A DNA stretch of 64,000 nucleotides from Streptomyces sp. NK15101 (GTDB lineage: Bacteria > Actinomycetota > Actinomycetes > Streptomycetales > Streptomycetaceae): positions 1 to 64,000 of the forward strand of contig NZ_JAINVG010000039.1 of NCBI RefSeq assembly GCF_020400725.1, in the 5' to 3' direction. Positions 18,151 to 26,240 of the stretch are shown here, piece after piece. Under the pieces are notes generated by a model. The model saw only the letters and a program-made list of their open reading frames with translations, was not told the origin of the DNA and searched no databases. The stretch's first letter is position 1. Each line of letters opens with the position of its first letter. Made by a program: the position numbers and the translations under genes.

Positions 18151-19002
18151 TCACGCCCCCCTCGCCGGCTCCTCGGTCAGGAACTTCTCCACCACGGCGT
18201 TGAAGGCCGGCGGGTTCTCCAGGAAGGGGAAGTGCGAGTTCGCCACGTCGGGGGCGAAGACGTGCAGGCGTGCGCCGGGAATCCGCTCGGCGACGAAGCG
18301 CTGCGAATCGGGGTGCACGTGGCTTCCCTCGCAGCCGATCACCAGGGTCGGCACGTCGATCCGGGGGAGCACGTCCCGCCAGTCCTGCGCACAGTGGTCG
18401 AACAGCAGCGGTACGCCCGCGTGGGCGGGTGTCGAGCCGATCTCCTCGGTGACGAAGGCCAGTACTCCGGGGTCGGGCTCGCCGGAGAACATGCCGCGCA
18501 CGAAGTCGGCGAGGACCGTGTCGCCCTCGGGACCGGCGAGGGCCGCGCCCAGGTACAGCAGCCCCGACACATCGAAGATGGCGCCGGAGTCCCTCTGTTC
18601 CCGCTCGGTCATCCACGGCACGGCGGCGACCGCCGCGGGCTGGTCGACGGCGACGAAGCGCCGGATCCGTCCGGTTCCGTACTGGTCGACGAAGCTCCAC
18701 CACACCGAGACGCCCATGGACCACCCCAGTGCGTCGAAACGGTCGAGACCGAGATGGTCGACGAGTTCGAGCACGTCGCGGGAGAGCCGGGCGATGCGGT
18801 AGCCGTGATGCGGCTTGCCGGACTTTCCGTGGCCGCGCAGGTCGACGGTGACGACGCGCCGACCGGGCGCCAGACCCTCGATCTGGTGGCGGAACATCGC
18901 CTGCGTCTGCCCCCAGCCGTGCAGCATCACCAGCGGGACGCCCTCGCCTCCGGTGTCCTGGTACGCAAGCCGCGCGCCGTCCGTCGTCATCAGTTCCTTC
19001 AT
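18151..19002 (-). CDS. Alpha/beta hydrolase
   Basis: 283-residue alpha/beta hydrolase of the general esterase/haloperoxidase type. The sequence shows VMLHGWGQ (oxyanion region), DLRGHGKSGKP, nucleophile elbow GWSMG (93-97, Ser95) and a C-terminal NSHFPFLENPPAF with the base His; the acid is probably Asp or Glu in VIGCEGSHVHPDSQ. Start at 19002 chosen because GGGAAGAGG precedes it; an in-frame ATG 54 bases earlier would add a non-conserved tail. Located between PucR and AraC regulator genes on the same strand. Substrate unknown. Confidence 0.82.
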   Translation of the reverse strand: MKELMTTDGARLAYQDTGGEGVPLVMLHGWGQTQAMFRHQIEGLAPGRRVVTVDLRGHGKSGKPHHGYRIARLSRDVLELVDHLGLDRFDALGWSMGVSVWWSFVDQYGTGRIRRFVAVDQPAAVAAVPWMTEREQRDSGAIFDVSGLLYLGAALAGPEGDTVLADFVRGMFSGEPDPGVLAFVTEEIGSTPAHAGVPLLFDHCAQDWRDVLPRIDVPTLVIGCEGSHVHPDSQRFVAERIPGARLHVFAPDVANSHFPFLENPPAFNAVVEKFLTEEPARGA

Positions 19003-19140
19003 GGCCTCTTCCCTGGTCAGAGGCGGTACGTCCGCCCCGTCCGTCCCGAACATCATCGAATGGGGCCCGCCGCCCGCACCACCGCGAGCTGTAGGAATCG
19101 GGCCGTGGATCCTCCTCGCTCTGTCGAAAGCGAGTCCGGG

Positions 19141-20388
19141 TCACACGGCCTCGACGGCGCCCGGGTCGAGGAGCTCCTCGACCCGGAGGCCGAGGTGCAG
19201 AGTGAGCCGGTGGGCGCCGTCGTCGAGGTCGAGTCCGGTGATCTCCTGGATCTGGCGCAGGCGGTAGTACAGCGAGGTGCGGTGGATGCCCAGCGTCTCC
19301 GCGGTCCTGGGGATCGACCCCGCGTGTTCGAGGAAGCAGCGCAGGGTGTCCCGCAGGCGGTCGCCTCCGTGAGCCTCGGTCAGGGTCCGGAGCGGCTTCG
19401 GGACCAGCGACGCGTTCAGGGCGTGCTCGGGGAGCTGGAGCAGCACGGCGAGCTCGCCGAGGAGTTCCCAGTCACCGGTCTTCTTCAGGGAGGGCAGTCG
19501 GCGTGCCGCGCGGGCCGCCGCGAGCGCCTGCTCGTACGACGTCCACGCGTCGTCCAGGCGGGCGTGCCGGCCCCCGACGCCGATCACGGGGTCCGCCGAC
19601 GGGTCCAGGAAGGTGCGGAGTTCGCCGAGGATGCGGGCGGACTGGGCGGCGACCTCGTCCGGGTGCGGCGGCCGGTCGCGGAGCTGGAGCAGTATCGCCC
19701 GCTCCTTGCCGATCGCGATGAGGCCCTGGGCGGAGCGCGTCTGCCGGTAGCCCTCCAGCGCCGCCCACAGGGCGGCCTCGGGCCGGCGCACGAGCTCCGT
19801 CCCGCAGCTCAGCTGGACGACGGTGACCAGGACGTGCTCCGCCGCGCCGAGAAGCCCCAGTTCCTCGCCGCGCCGACGCGCGGTGGTGCGTGCGGCGACG
19901 TCGGCGCCGACGAGTGCGAGGGCCAGGTCCCGCTCGTCGGACTTCCGGGTGTCGGCGGCGATCTGCTCTCCGTACATCTGGGCCGACATGGCGTCCGCGG
20001 CCCGGGCGATGGTGGTCGTCTCCTGCTCCCCCAGCGTCTTCTCGGGCACGACCACCACGAGCAGTCCGAGGAGGTGCCCGCGCTCGCGCAGCGGCACGAC
20101 GTACCGGGGCAGCAGTCCGAGATCGTCGCGGCCGTCGATGAAGCCGGGCCTCGACCACTGGGTCACGCCCTGGGCGAGGACGTAGCGGATGGCGGCGTTG
20201 TCGGCGCGGCCCTGCAGCAGGGTGCCGATGCGCACCGGGTCCTCGTCGCCGAAGTGGCGGCTCGTGCAGACCATGCGGACCAGCGGGTCGTCGACGGCGA
20301 CGGACCGGCCGAGCCGCTCCGCGAGATCGTCGACGAGTGCCTGGAGCTCGGGGCTGCCGGGGCGGGCTCGCTGGAGCCTTCCGGTCAT
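19141..20388 (-). CDS. PucR/CdaR-family transcriptional regulator
   Basis: 415-residue regulator of the PucR/CdaR type. An N-terminal GAF-like sensor region (about 1-140, RERGHLLGLLVVVVPEKTL), a central GGDEF-like CdaR domain (about 160-300, ending in GVGGRHARLDDAWTSYEQAL) and a C-terminal PucR HTH: RCFLEHAGSIPRTAETLGIH followed by RTSLYYRLRQIQEITGLDLD. This HTH is diagnostic. Regulators of this type often control purine, amino acid or xenobiotic catabolism. The downstream hydrolase gene is 138 bases away and a possible target. Confidence 0.86.
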   Translation of the reverse strand: MTGRLQRARPGSPELQALVDDLAERLGRSVAVDDPLVRMVCTSRHFGDEDPVRIGTLLQGRADNAAIRYVLAQGVTQWSRPGFIDGRDDLGLLPRYVVPLRERGHLLGLLVVVVPEKTLGEQETTTIARAADAMSAQMYGEQIAADTRKSDERDLALALVGADVAARTTARRRGEELGLLGAAEHVLVTVVQLSCGTELVRRPEAALWAALEGYRQTRSAQGLIAIGKERAILLQLRDRPPHPDEVAAQSARILGELRTFLDPSADPVIGVGGRHARLDDAWTSYEQALAAARAARRLPSLKKTGDWELLGELAVLLQLPEHALNASLVPKPLRTLTEAHGGDRLRDTLRCFLEHAGSIPRTAETLGIHRTSLYYRLRQIQEITGLDLDDGAHRLTLHLGLRVEELLDPGAVEAV

Positions 20389-20524
20389 GCGTCGTTCCTC
20401 TCTCGATCACCTGTCCCCGCGGGCTTCTCCATTCCGCGGTTCTTGATCAGTCTGAGGAAACGACGACGTCGGCACATCGCATGAATCGTCCATTGCCATG
20501 ACGCCCACGTGGGATACGAAGCGA

Positions 20525-23359
20525 CTACTCTCCGCTGTCACGATGCTTCACCAGCCGGGTCAGCTCCGCGCGCGAGGTGACGTCCAGCTTGGTGAAGGCC
20601 CGGCGCAGGTGCGAACCCACCGTGTGCGGCGAGAGGGAGAGCTGCTCGGCCACCTGCCGGTTGGTCAGCCCCCGGGCCACGAGCCGTACCACCCGTGTCT
20701 CCGCGGCCGTCAGCTCGGGCCATTCACTGGCCGGTCCGGCCGTCGAGGGCCGCTTGCGGACACCGCCGGCCCGCAGGCGCCGGCGCACCCGTGCGGCGTC
20801 CCGTTCGGCGCCCGCCCTGGCATAGAGCGCGAGGGCCTTCTCGAAGTACGGCACCGCTTCGGGCTTGCGGGTGGCCGCCAGCTTGCGTCCGGCGTCCTCC
20901 AGCGCCGAGGCCCGGGCCAGCACCCGGGGGCAGTCCTCGTACAGCCGGACGGCGCGTACGAGAGGGGCGAGGTCGTTGTCGAGGAGCCCCCGGGCGTGCG
21001 CGGCGGTGGCGGCGAGGAACGGGAGGCCGGGATTGAGCACGGCTCGCTTCTCGGCCATGGCGACCGTCTGCACGGCCCGTTCGTGCCTGCCCGCACGCAG
21101 CGCCATGCGGACGAGCACCGGGGCGTCGGCCGGGTCGATCAGGCCGGCGTAGGCGGGCCGGTCCGCGGCGGGCGACGTCATCACCGCGTCGAGTTCGGCC
21201 ATGGCGCGGTCGGGCCGGCCTTCGTGGTCGGCCATCAGTGCCAGCATCCAGGTGCCGAAGTGCCGGACGACGAGTGCGCCGTCGCCGCGCATGCGCCTCG
21301 CCTCCGCCGCGTACGCCTCCGCGGTACGCCGGTCGCCGGTGTGGAGGGCGACGCGCAGCATCACGTACCGGAGCGTGACGTCGGCGAGGTTGTCCGGGCC
21401 GGATTCGTCGGTCGCCGGGGACGCGGCTTCCGCGTCGGCCCGGGCGTCCGACAGCCGTCCGGTCTCGAGAAGGATGCGGGTGCGGGTCATGAGCCACATG
21501 CGGGTGGCGGCCGTCCGGCCCTGCTCCCTGGTGATCCGGATGCCCTCCTCCGCGACGGCGAGCGCCTCCGCGGTGCGTCCGGTGGTGTTCGACAGGAGGG
21601 CGTGCCACAGGGCCTCCGGCACCCACTGCGAGGTGCTGACGCCCAGGGCGTCGGCCAGCGCGGCGGACCGCTCGGCCTGCCGGAACGCCTCGGCCAGGTC
21701 CATGCGGTGGAAGCTCACGGCCGAGCGGACCGTCGTCAGCGTGGCCTCGGCGGTGCGGTCCCCCGCTGCCGCCGCGGTCTCCCACGCCTGCGCGGCGACC
21801 TGCTCGGCCGCCGCGTGTTCGCCCGACATCGACAGGCCGACGGCGAGCATGGCGAGCAGTCGTCCCCTCGCGGTCGGGGAGGTCCCGGGCAGTGCCGCCC
21901 CGGCGCGGGCCTGCCGGACCGCCTCGGAGAAGTCGGACTGTACGGCGAGGCGTGCCAGGGCCAGGCGTATGAACGCCTCGTCCTCGGGTCCGAGACCGCC
22001 GGCCGCCAGGGCGGTGGCTCCCATTTCACGCGCCTGGGCGGCCCGGCCCGTCTGCCAGAGCAGCGGGATCGTCTCGGCCACCACCCGCGGCCGCTCCGGA
22101 GCGTCCGCCGCGATGAGTTCCAGGGCCTTGAGGCTGCGCTCCGCGGCGGCTGCGGGGGCGGTGCCGGCGAGTTCCGCCGCTTCGGTGCGCAGCCGGTCGG
22201 CCTCCGCCGCGTCTCCCGGGCCCGCTCTCCCGGCGTCCGTCGCGTCTGCCGGCGCTCCCTCCGGCGGCAGCCCGGCGGCATGTCGGCGCAGGGTCTGACG
22301 CAGGGGCAGGGGGAGGCCGGCTTCCACCGCCTCGCGGACCAGGTCGTGGCGGAAGGCGAGGAGGTCGCCGCTCTCGGCGAGCAGGTCGGCGTCGAGGGAT
22401 TCCCGTACGGCTGTGATGAGCGCCGCCGAGGACCTGCCGAGCAGTTCGGCGAGCAGCGCGACGGTGACCGTGCCGCCCACGGCGGCCGCCGTCTGCACCA
22501 GCTCCCGCGCGTCGTCGGACAGCTGGTCGAGGCGGCGTGCGACGGAGGGGAGCTGCCGCGGGGCGGGGGGTCCGGCCGGCAGCCCGGCCTTGCCGTTCTC
22601 GATCGTCACCGCCTCCTCGCGCAGCGAGCCGAGCAGCTCGACGAGCAGCTGGGGCACCCCCTCGGCGCGGTGGGCGAGGCGGAGGACGCCCGGGTCGGGA
22701 GGGGCGCCGAGGACGTCCTCGGCGATCCGGGCGATCGCACGGTCCTCCAGCGCTTCGAGGACCAGCTCGCGTGCGCCCGCCTGACGGATCCTGTCCAGGG
22801 TGGTGCGCACCCCGGACGGCACGCTGCCGGCGCGCACGGCGACCAGCCACAGGATCGGGTGCGACGAGAGTCCCGCCGCGAGGGTGTGGAAGGTGAGGAG
22901 GGTCAGGTCGTCGCACCACTGGAGGTCGTCGAGGACGACGAGCAAGGGGCCGCTCCGGGCCGTCTCCCGCAGGCGGTCCCCCAGTTCCTGAAGCAGCCAG
23001 AACCGCTGGCCGGGTGTGGCGGCGAGGTCCCGGAGACGTGGGGCGCCCGGCAGCGGTTCCTCGCCGGAGAGTACGCCTTCGAGGAGCGGGCCGAGCGGTA
23101 CGAACTGCTCGTCGGGGTCCGCCGCCCCCTCGAAGACCCGCACCCCGCGCCGCCTCGCGGACGCCGCGGCCTCGGCGAGGATCCTGGATCTGCCGATGCC
23201 GGCGGGGCCCTCGACGCGGACGATCCCGCCTTCGCCCCGGCCGAGCGCGTCGAGCCGTTCCTCGATGAACGCCATTGCGGCGTCCCTGCCCCGGAGGGGC
23301 GTCCGTACACCGTCGGGCTCCTCGGGCGCGGTCCTTGTCGTCACTCGGTTCACGCTCAT
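20525..23359 (-). CDS. LAL-type LuxR regulator (AAA ATPase)
   Basis: 944-residue large ATP-binding LuxR regulator. N-terminal AAA domain with a P-loop GPAGIGRSR (51-59), in which the catalytic Lys is Arg (codon AGA at 23189-23191, a rare codon here), and Walker B LLVVLDDLQWCDD. A long helical TPR-like middle follows, and the C-terminal GerE/LuxR HTH begins at ELTAAETRVVRLVARGLTNR with LSLSPHTVGSHLRRAF. The Arg in Walker A may weaken ATP hydrolysis. It lies just downstream of the flavin-enzyme pair on the same strand and may control it. Paralog of the protein encoded at 26241-28997. Confidence 0.87.
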   Translation of the reverse strand: MSVNRVTTRTAPEEPDGVRTPLRGRDAAMAFIEERLDALGRGEGGIVRVEGPAGIGRSRILAEAAASARRRGVRVFEGAADPDEQFVPLGPLLEGVLSGEEPLPGAPRLRDLAATPGQRFWLLQELGDRLRETARSGPLLVVLDDLQWCDDLTLLTFHTLAAGLSSHPILWLVAVRAGSVPSGVRTTLDRIRQAGARELVLEALEDRAIARIAEDVLGAPPDPGVLRLAHRAEGVPQLLVELLGSLREEAVTIENGKAGLPAGPPAPRQLPSVARRLDQLSDDARELVQTAAAVGGTVTVALLAELLGRSSAALITAVRESLDADLLAESGDLLAFRHDLVREAVEAGLPLPLRQTLRRHAAGLPPEGAPADATDAGRAGPGDAAEADRLRTEAAELAGTAPAAAAERSLKALELIAADAPERPRVVAETIPLLWQTGRAAQAREMGATALAAGGLGPEDEAFIRLALARLAVQSDFSEAVRQARAGAALPGTSPTARGRLLAMLAVGLSMSGEHAAAEQVAAQAWETAAAAGDRTAEATLTTVRSAVSFHRMDLAEAFRQAERSAALADALGVSTSQWVPEALWHALLSNTTGRTAEALAVAEEGIRITREQGRTAATRMWLMTRTRILLETGRLSDARADAEAASPATDESGPDNLADVTLRYVMLRVALHTGDRRTAEAYAAEARRMRGDGALVVRHFGTWMLALMADHEGRPDRAMAELDAVMTSPAADRPAYAGLIDPADAPVLVRMALRAGRHERAVQTVAMAEKRAVLNPGLPFLAATAAHARGLLDNDLAPLVRAVRLYEDCPRVLARASALEDAGRKLAATRKPEAVPYFEKALALYARAGAERDAARVRRRLRAGGVRKRPSTAGPASEWPELTAAETRVVRLVARGLTNRQVAEQLSLSPHTVGSHLRRAFTKLDVTSRAELTRLVKHRDSGE

Positions 23360-23464
23360 TCCGCCGGCCTGGGCCGCACGGGACGGGCTCGGTTCTCGTG
23401 CGGTACGGCGGAACAGTATGAACCATGTGAACCACCCCGCCCTCGGCCGGCCCGGTGGCCCGCC

Positions 23465-24079
23465 TCAGTCGAAGCGCAGGTCGGCGAGTTGCCGCTCGAG
23501 GACGGTGACGTCGTCCTCGGGCTCTTCGCCGACCGGGCGCGCCGCCATGAGCGCGGCGAGCTCGACGCCCGCGCGGCGGACCCGGCCGGGCAGGCCGTCG
23601 GTGTAGTCGTCTCCGCCCGAGCCCCAGTCCTCGGAGGCCGCGAACACGGCGGTGGGGACGACGACGGCGCGGAGGTAGGCGAAGAGGGGGCGGACGGCGT
23701 GCTCCAGGACCAGGGAGTGGCGGGCGGTTCCGCCCGTCGCCGCGGTCAGCACCGGCTTCCCGGTGAGGGCGTCCGGGTCGATCACGTCGAAGAAGGACTT
23801 GAAGAGTCCGCTGTAGGAGGCGGCGAACACGGGCGTCACGACGATCAGGCCGTCGGCGGCCGTCACCGCGTCGATCGCGGAGCTCAGCCGCGGCGGTGGG
23901 AACCCGGTCACGAGGTGGTTGGCGATGTCGCCGGCCAGTTCGCGCAGCTCCACGACCTCCGTCGACGCCTCGTGCTCCCGGGCGGCGAGTTCGTCGCGGG
24001 CCGATTCGGCCAGCCGGTCCGCGAGCAGGCGGGTGGAGGAGGGGGTGCTCAGCCCCGCGGAGACGACGGTCAGCCTCAT
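23465..24079 (-). CDS. NADPH-dependent FMN reductase, CE1759-like
   Basis: 204-residue flavodoxin-fold reductase that supplies reduced FMN. Features are MRLTVVSAGLSTPSSTRLLA (phosphate-binding turn), VVTPVFAASYSGLFKSFFD and the conserved GKPVLTAATGGTARH, matching the CE1759 family of FMN reductases that pair with LLM-class monooxygenases. The start ATG overlaps the stop of the preceding LLM gene (ATGA, 24076-24079), so the two are translationally coupled and probably form a two-component system in which this protein supplies FMNH2. Confidence 0.87.
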   Translation of the reverse strand: MRLTVVSAGLSTPSSTRLLADRLAESARDELAAREHEASTEVVELRELAGDIANHLVTGFPPPRLSSAIDAVTAADGLIVVTPVFAASYSGLFKSFFDVIDPDALTGKPVLTAATGGTARHSLVLEHAVRPLFAYLRAVVVPTAVFAASEDWGSGGDDYTDGLPGRVRRAGVELAALMAARPVGEEPEDDVTVLERQLADLRFD

Positions 24080-25161
24080 GCGGCGGACACCTCCCCGGCG
24101 GCTCGGAGCGACGCGTGCGCGGGGGCCTCCGGCACGTCGGCCGGTCGTCCCTTCGCGAACTCCCTCCGCAGCACGGGCACGACCTCCTCGCCGAGGATGT
24201 CGAGCTGTTCGAGGACGGTCTTCAGGGGCAGGCCCGCGTGGTCCATCAGGAACAGCTGGCGCTGGTAGTCGCCGACGGTCTCGCGGAACGACAGGGTCCG
24301 CTCGATGACCTGCTGGGGAGAGCCCACGGTCAGCGGGGTCTGCTCGGTGAAGTCCTCGAGGGACGGGCCGTGGCCGTACACCGGCGCGTTGTCGAAGTAG
24401 GGCCGGAACTCCCGTACGGCGTCCTGCGAGTTCTTCCGCATGAAGACCTGTCCGCCCAGGCCGACGATCGCGTCCTCCGGCCGGCCGTGGCCGTGGTGCG
24501 CGAACCGGCGCCGGTAGAGCCGCACCATGCGCCGGGTGTGGTCGGCCGGCCAGAAGATGTTGTTGTGGAAGAAGCCGTCGCCGTAGAAGGCGGCCTGCTC
24601 CGCGATCTCGGGGGACCTGATGGATCCGTGCCAGACGAAGGGCGGGACGCCGTCCAGGGGCCGCGGTGTCGAGGTGAAGGCCTGGAGCGGGGTGCGGAAC
24701 GTGCCCTCCCAGTCCACGACGTCCTCGCGCCACAGCCGGCGCAGCAGCGCGTAGTTCTCCTTGGCGAGGTTGATGCCCTGGCGGATGTCCTGCCCGAACC
24801 ACGGGTAGACGGGACCGGTGTTGCCGCGGCCCAGCATGAGGTCGACCCGACCGTCGGCCAGGTGCTGGAGCATCGCGTAGTCCTCGGCGATCTTCACCGG
24901 GTCGTTGGTGGTGATCAGCGTCGTGGAGGTGGAGAGGATCAGCCTCTCGGTGCGGGCGGCGATGTAACCGAGTATGGTGGTCGGTGACGACGGCACGAAC
25001 GGCGGGTTGTGGTGCTCGCCGGTCGCGAAGACGTCCAGGCCGACCTCCTCCGCCTTGAGCGCGATCGCGACCATCGCCTTGATGCGCTCGCGTTCGGTCG
25101 GGGTGCGACCGGTGGTGGGGTCGGGGGTCACGTCCCCGACGGTGAAGATGCCGAACTGCAT
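24076..25161 (-). CDS. LLM-class flavin-dependent monooxygenase, CE1758-like
   Basis: 361-residue luciferase-like monooxygenase using reduced FMN and oxygen. It begins MQFGIFTVGDVTPDP and has the conserved ATGEHHNPPFVPSSPTTIL (flavin-contact histidines), LSTSTTLITTNDPVKIAEDY, and the luciferase-like VDLMLGRGNTGPVYPWFG. This pattern is the CE1758 family, normally paired with a CE1759-type FMN reductase, as here (4-base overlap). AGGAG lies about 12 bases upstream of the start. Substrate is unknown; alkanesulfonate- or ketone-type oxidation is possible but not shown. Chloroperoxidase-type hydrolase gene lies upstream. Confidence 0.88.
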   Translation of the reverse strand: MQFGIFTVGDVTPDPTTGRTPTERERIKAMVAIALKAEEVGLDVFATGEHHNPPFVPSSPTTILGYIAARTERLILSTSTTLITTNDPVKIAEDYAMLQHLADGRVDLMLGRGNTGPVYPWFGQDIRQGINLAKENYALLRRLWREDVVDWEGTFRTPLQAFTSTPRPLDGVPPFVWHGSIRSPEIAEQAAFYGDGFFHNNIFWPADHTRRMVRLYRRRFAHHGHGRPEDAIVGLGGQVFMRKNSQDAVREFRPYFDNAPVYGHGPSLEDFTEQTPLTVGSPQQVIERTLSFRETVGDYQRQLFLMDHAGLPLKTVLEQLDILGEEVVPVLRREFAKGRPADVPEAPAHASLRAAGEVSAA

Positions 25162-25267
25162 GGGGTGTCTGCTCTCCTGAGCTCGTCCGGTTCCCGCGCC
25201 GGGGAACCGTGGGGCCGGGGTGACGCCGGGGGCCCGGGCGTCACCCCGGCGGGTCAGCGGTGGGGGG

Positions 25268-26104
25268 TCACTTCGCCAGGAAGGCGAGGAGGGCGGTGTT
25301 GACCTCCTCCGCGTGGGTCCACAGCAGGCCGTGCGGGGCGCCCTCGATCTCGACGTAGTCGGCCGACGGCAGCGCCTTGTGGAAGGGGCGCGCGGTGTTC
25401 TCGGCGGGCAGGATGCGGTCGGCGGTGCCGTGCAGGATCAGGGCGGGCACGTCGACGGACGGGATGTCGGCGCGGAAGTCGGTGTACCAGGTCGACGGGG
25501 CCGCGGAGGCGGCGAAGGAGCCGCCGCCGGCCGCGGTGTTCCAGCTGTTGCGGACGGCTTCCTCGCTGATCCGGGTGCCCAGGTTCTCGTCGAGGTTGTA
25601 GAAGTCGTTGAAGAAGGCGGTGTAGTAGGCGTAGCGGTCGGCCTTGACGGCGGCGACGACTCCGTCGAAGAACTCCTTGGGGGCCACACCGTCCGGGTTG
25701 TCGTCGGTCTTGAGCAGGCAGGGCTCCAGCGAGGCCAGGAAGGCGACCTTGGCGACGCGGGCGGAGCCGTACGTGGACACGTAGCGGGCGACCTCGCCGG
25801 TGCCCATGGAGAAGCCGACGAGGACGGCGTCGTTCAGGTCGAGGGTCTCCATCACGGTGTTGAGGTCGGCCGCGAAGGTGTCGTAGTCGTAGCCGGTGGT
25901 CGGCTGCGAGGAGCGCCCGAACCCGCGGCGGTCGTACGTGATCACACGGTGCCCGGCGTCGAGCAGCGCGGCGGTCTGCCGCTCCCAGGAGTGGCCGTCG
26001 AGCGGGAAGCCGTGGATGAGGACGACCGGCTGCCCGGCCCCCTGGTCCTCGAAGTACAGCTCGACGGGGTTGGTGTTCTCCTGGCCCACGGTGATGTACG
26101 GCAT
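25268..26104 (-). CDS. Alpha/beta hydrolase, non-haem chloroperoxidase type
   Basis: 278-residue esterase/perhydrolase of the cofactor-free chloroperoxidase family. Intact catalytic triad candidates: GFSMG nucleophile elbow (97-101, Ser99), Asp in LHGTADRILP, and His in GAPHGLLWTHAEEV. The stretch LIHGFPLDGHSWERQTAALL and YDRRGFGRSSQP are diagnostic. Start ATG at 26104 with GAGGA upstream. Most such enzymes are esterases or lactonases in vivo. Its position ahead of the LLM/FMN reductase pair, with 106 bases between, is compatible with joint action on one substrate. Confidence 0.86.
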   Translation of the reverse strand: MPYITVGQENTNPVELYFEDQGAGQPVVLIHGFPLDGHSWERQTAALLDAGHRVITYDRRGFGRSSQPTTGYDYDTFAADLNTVMETLDLNDAVLVGFSMGTGEVARYVSTYGSARVAKVAFLASLEPCLLKTDDNPDGVAPKEFFDGVVAAVKADRYAYYTAFFNDFYNLDENLGTRISEEAVRNSWNTAAGGGSFAASAAPSTWYTDFRADIPSVDVPALILHGTADRILPAENTARPFHKALPSADYVEIEGAPHGLLWTHAEEVNTALLAFLAK

Positions 26105-26240
26105 GGGGATGTGTCCTCGATTCGGGGTGGCTGGTCCGCGCGTCGAAGCGGCGCGGTGTGCCCGTCACGCTAGGACCGGCCCCGCGCCTCCTGTTGCCGC
26201 ACCGCGCACCACACCTTGCACGGGGGCGCAGAGCTCGTGC

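Noticed and set aside
20498..24268. Very long plus-strand frame (1256 codons) opposite the LAL and flavin genes
   Set aside because: Low-complexity Gly/Arg/His-rich sequence with no domains; antisense shadow of LAL and FMN reductase genes.
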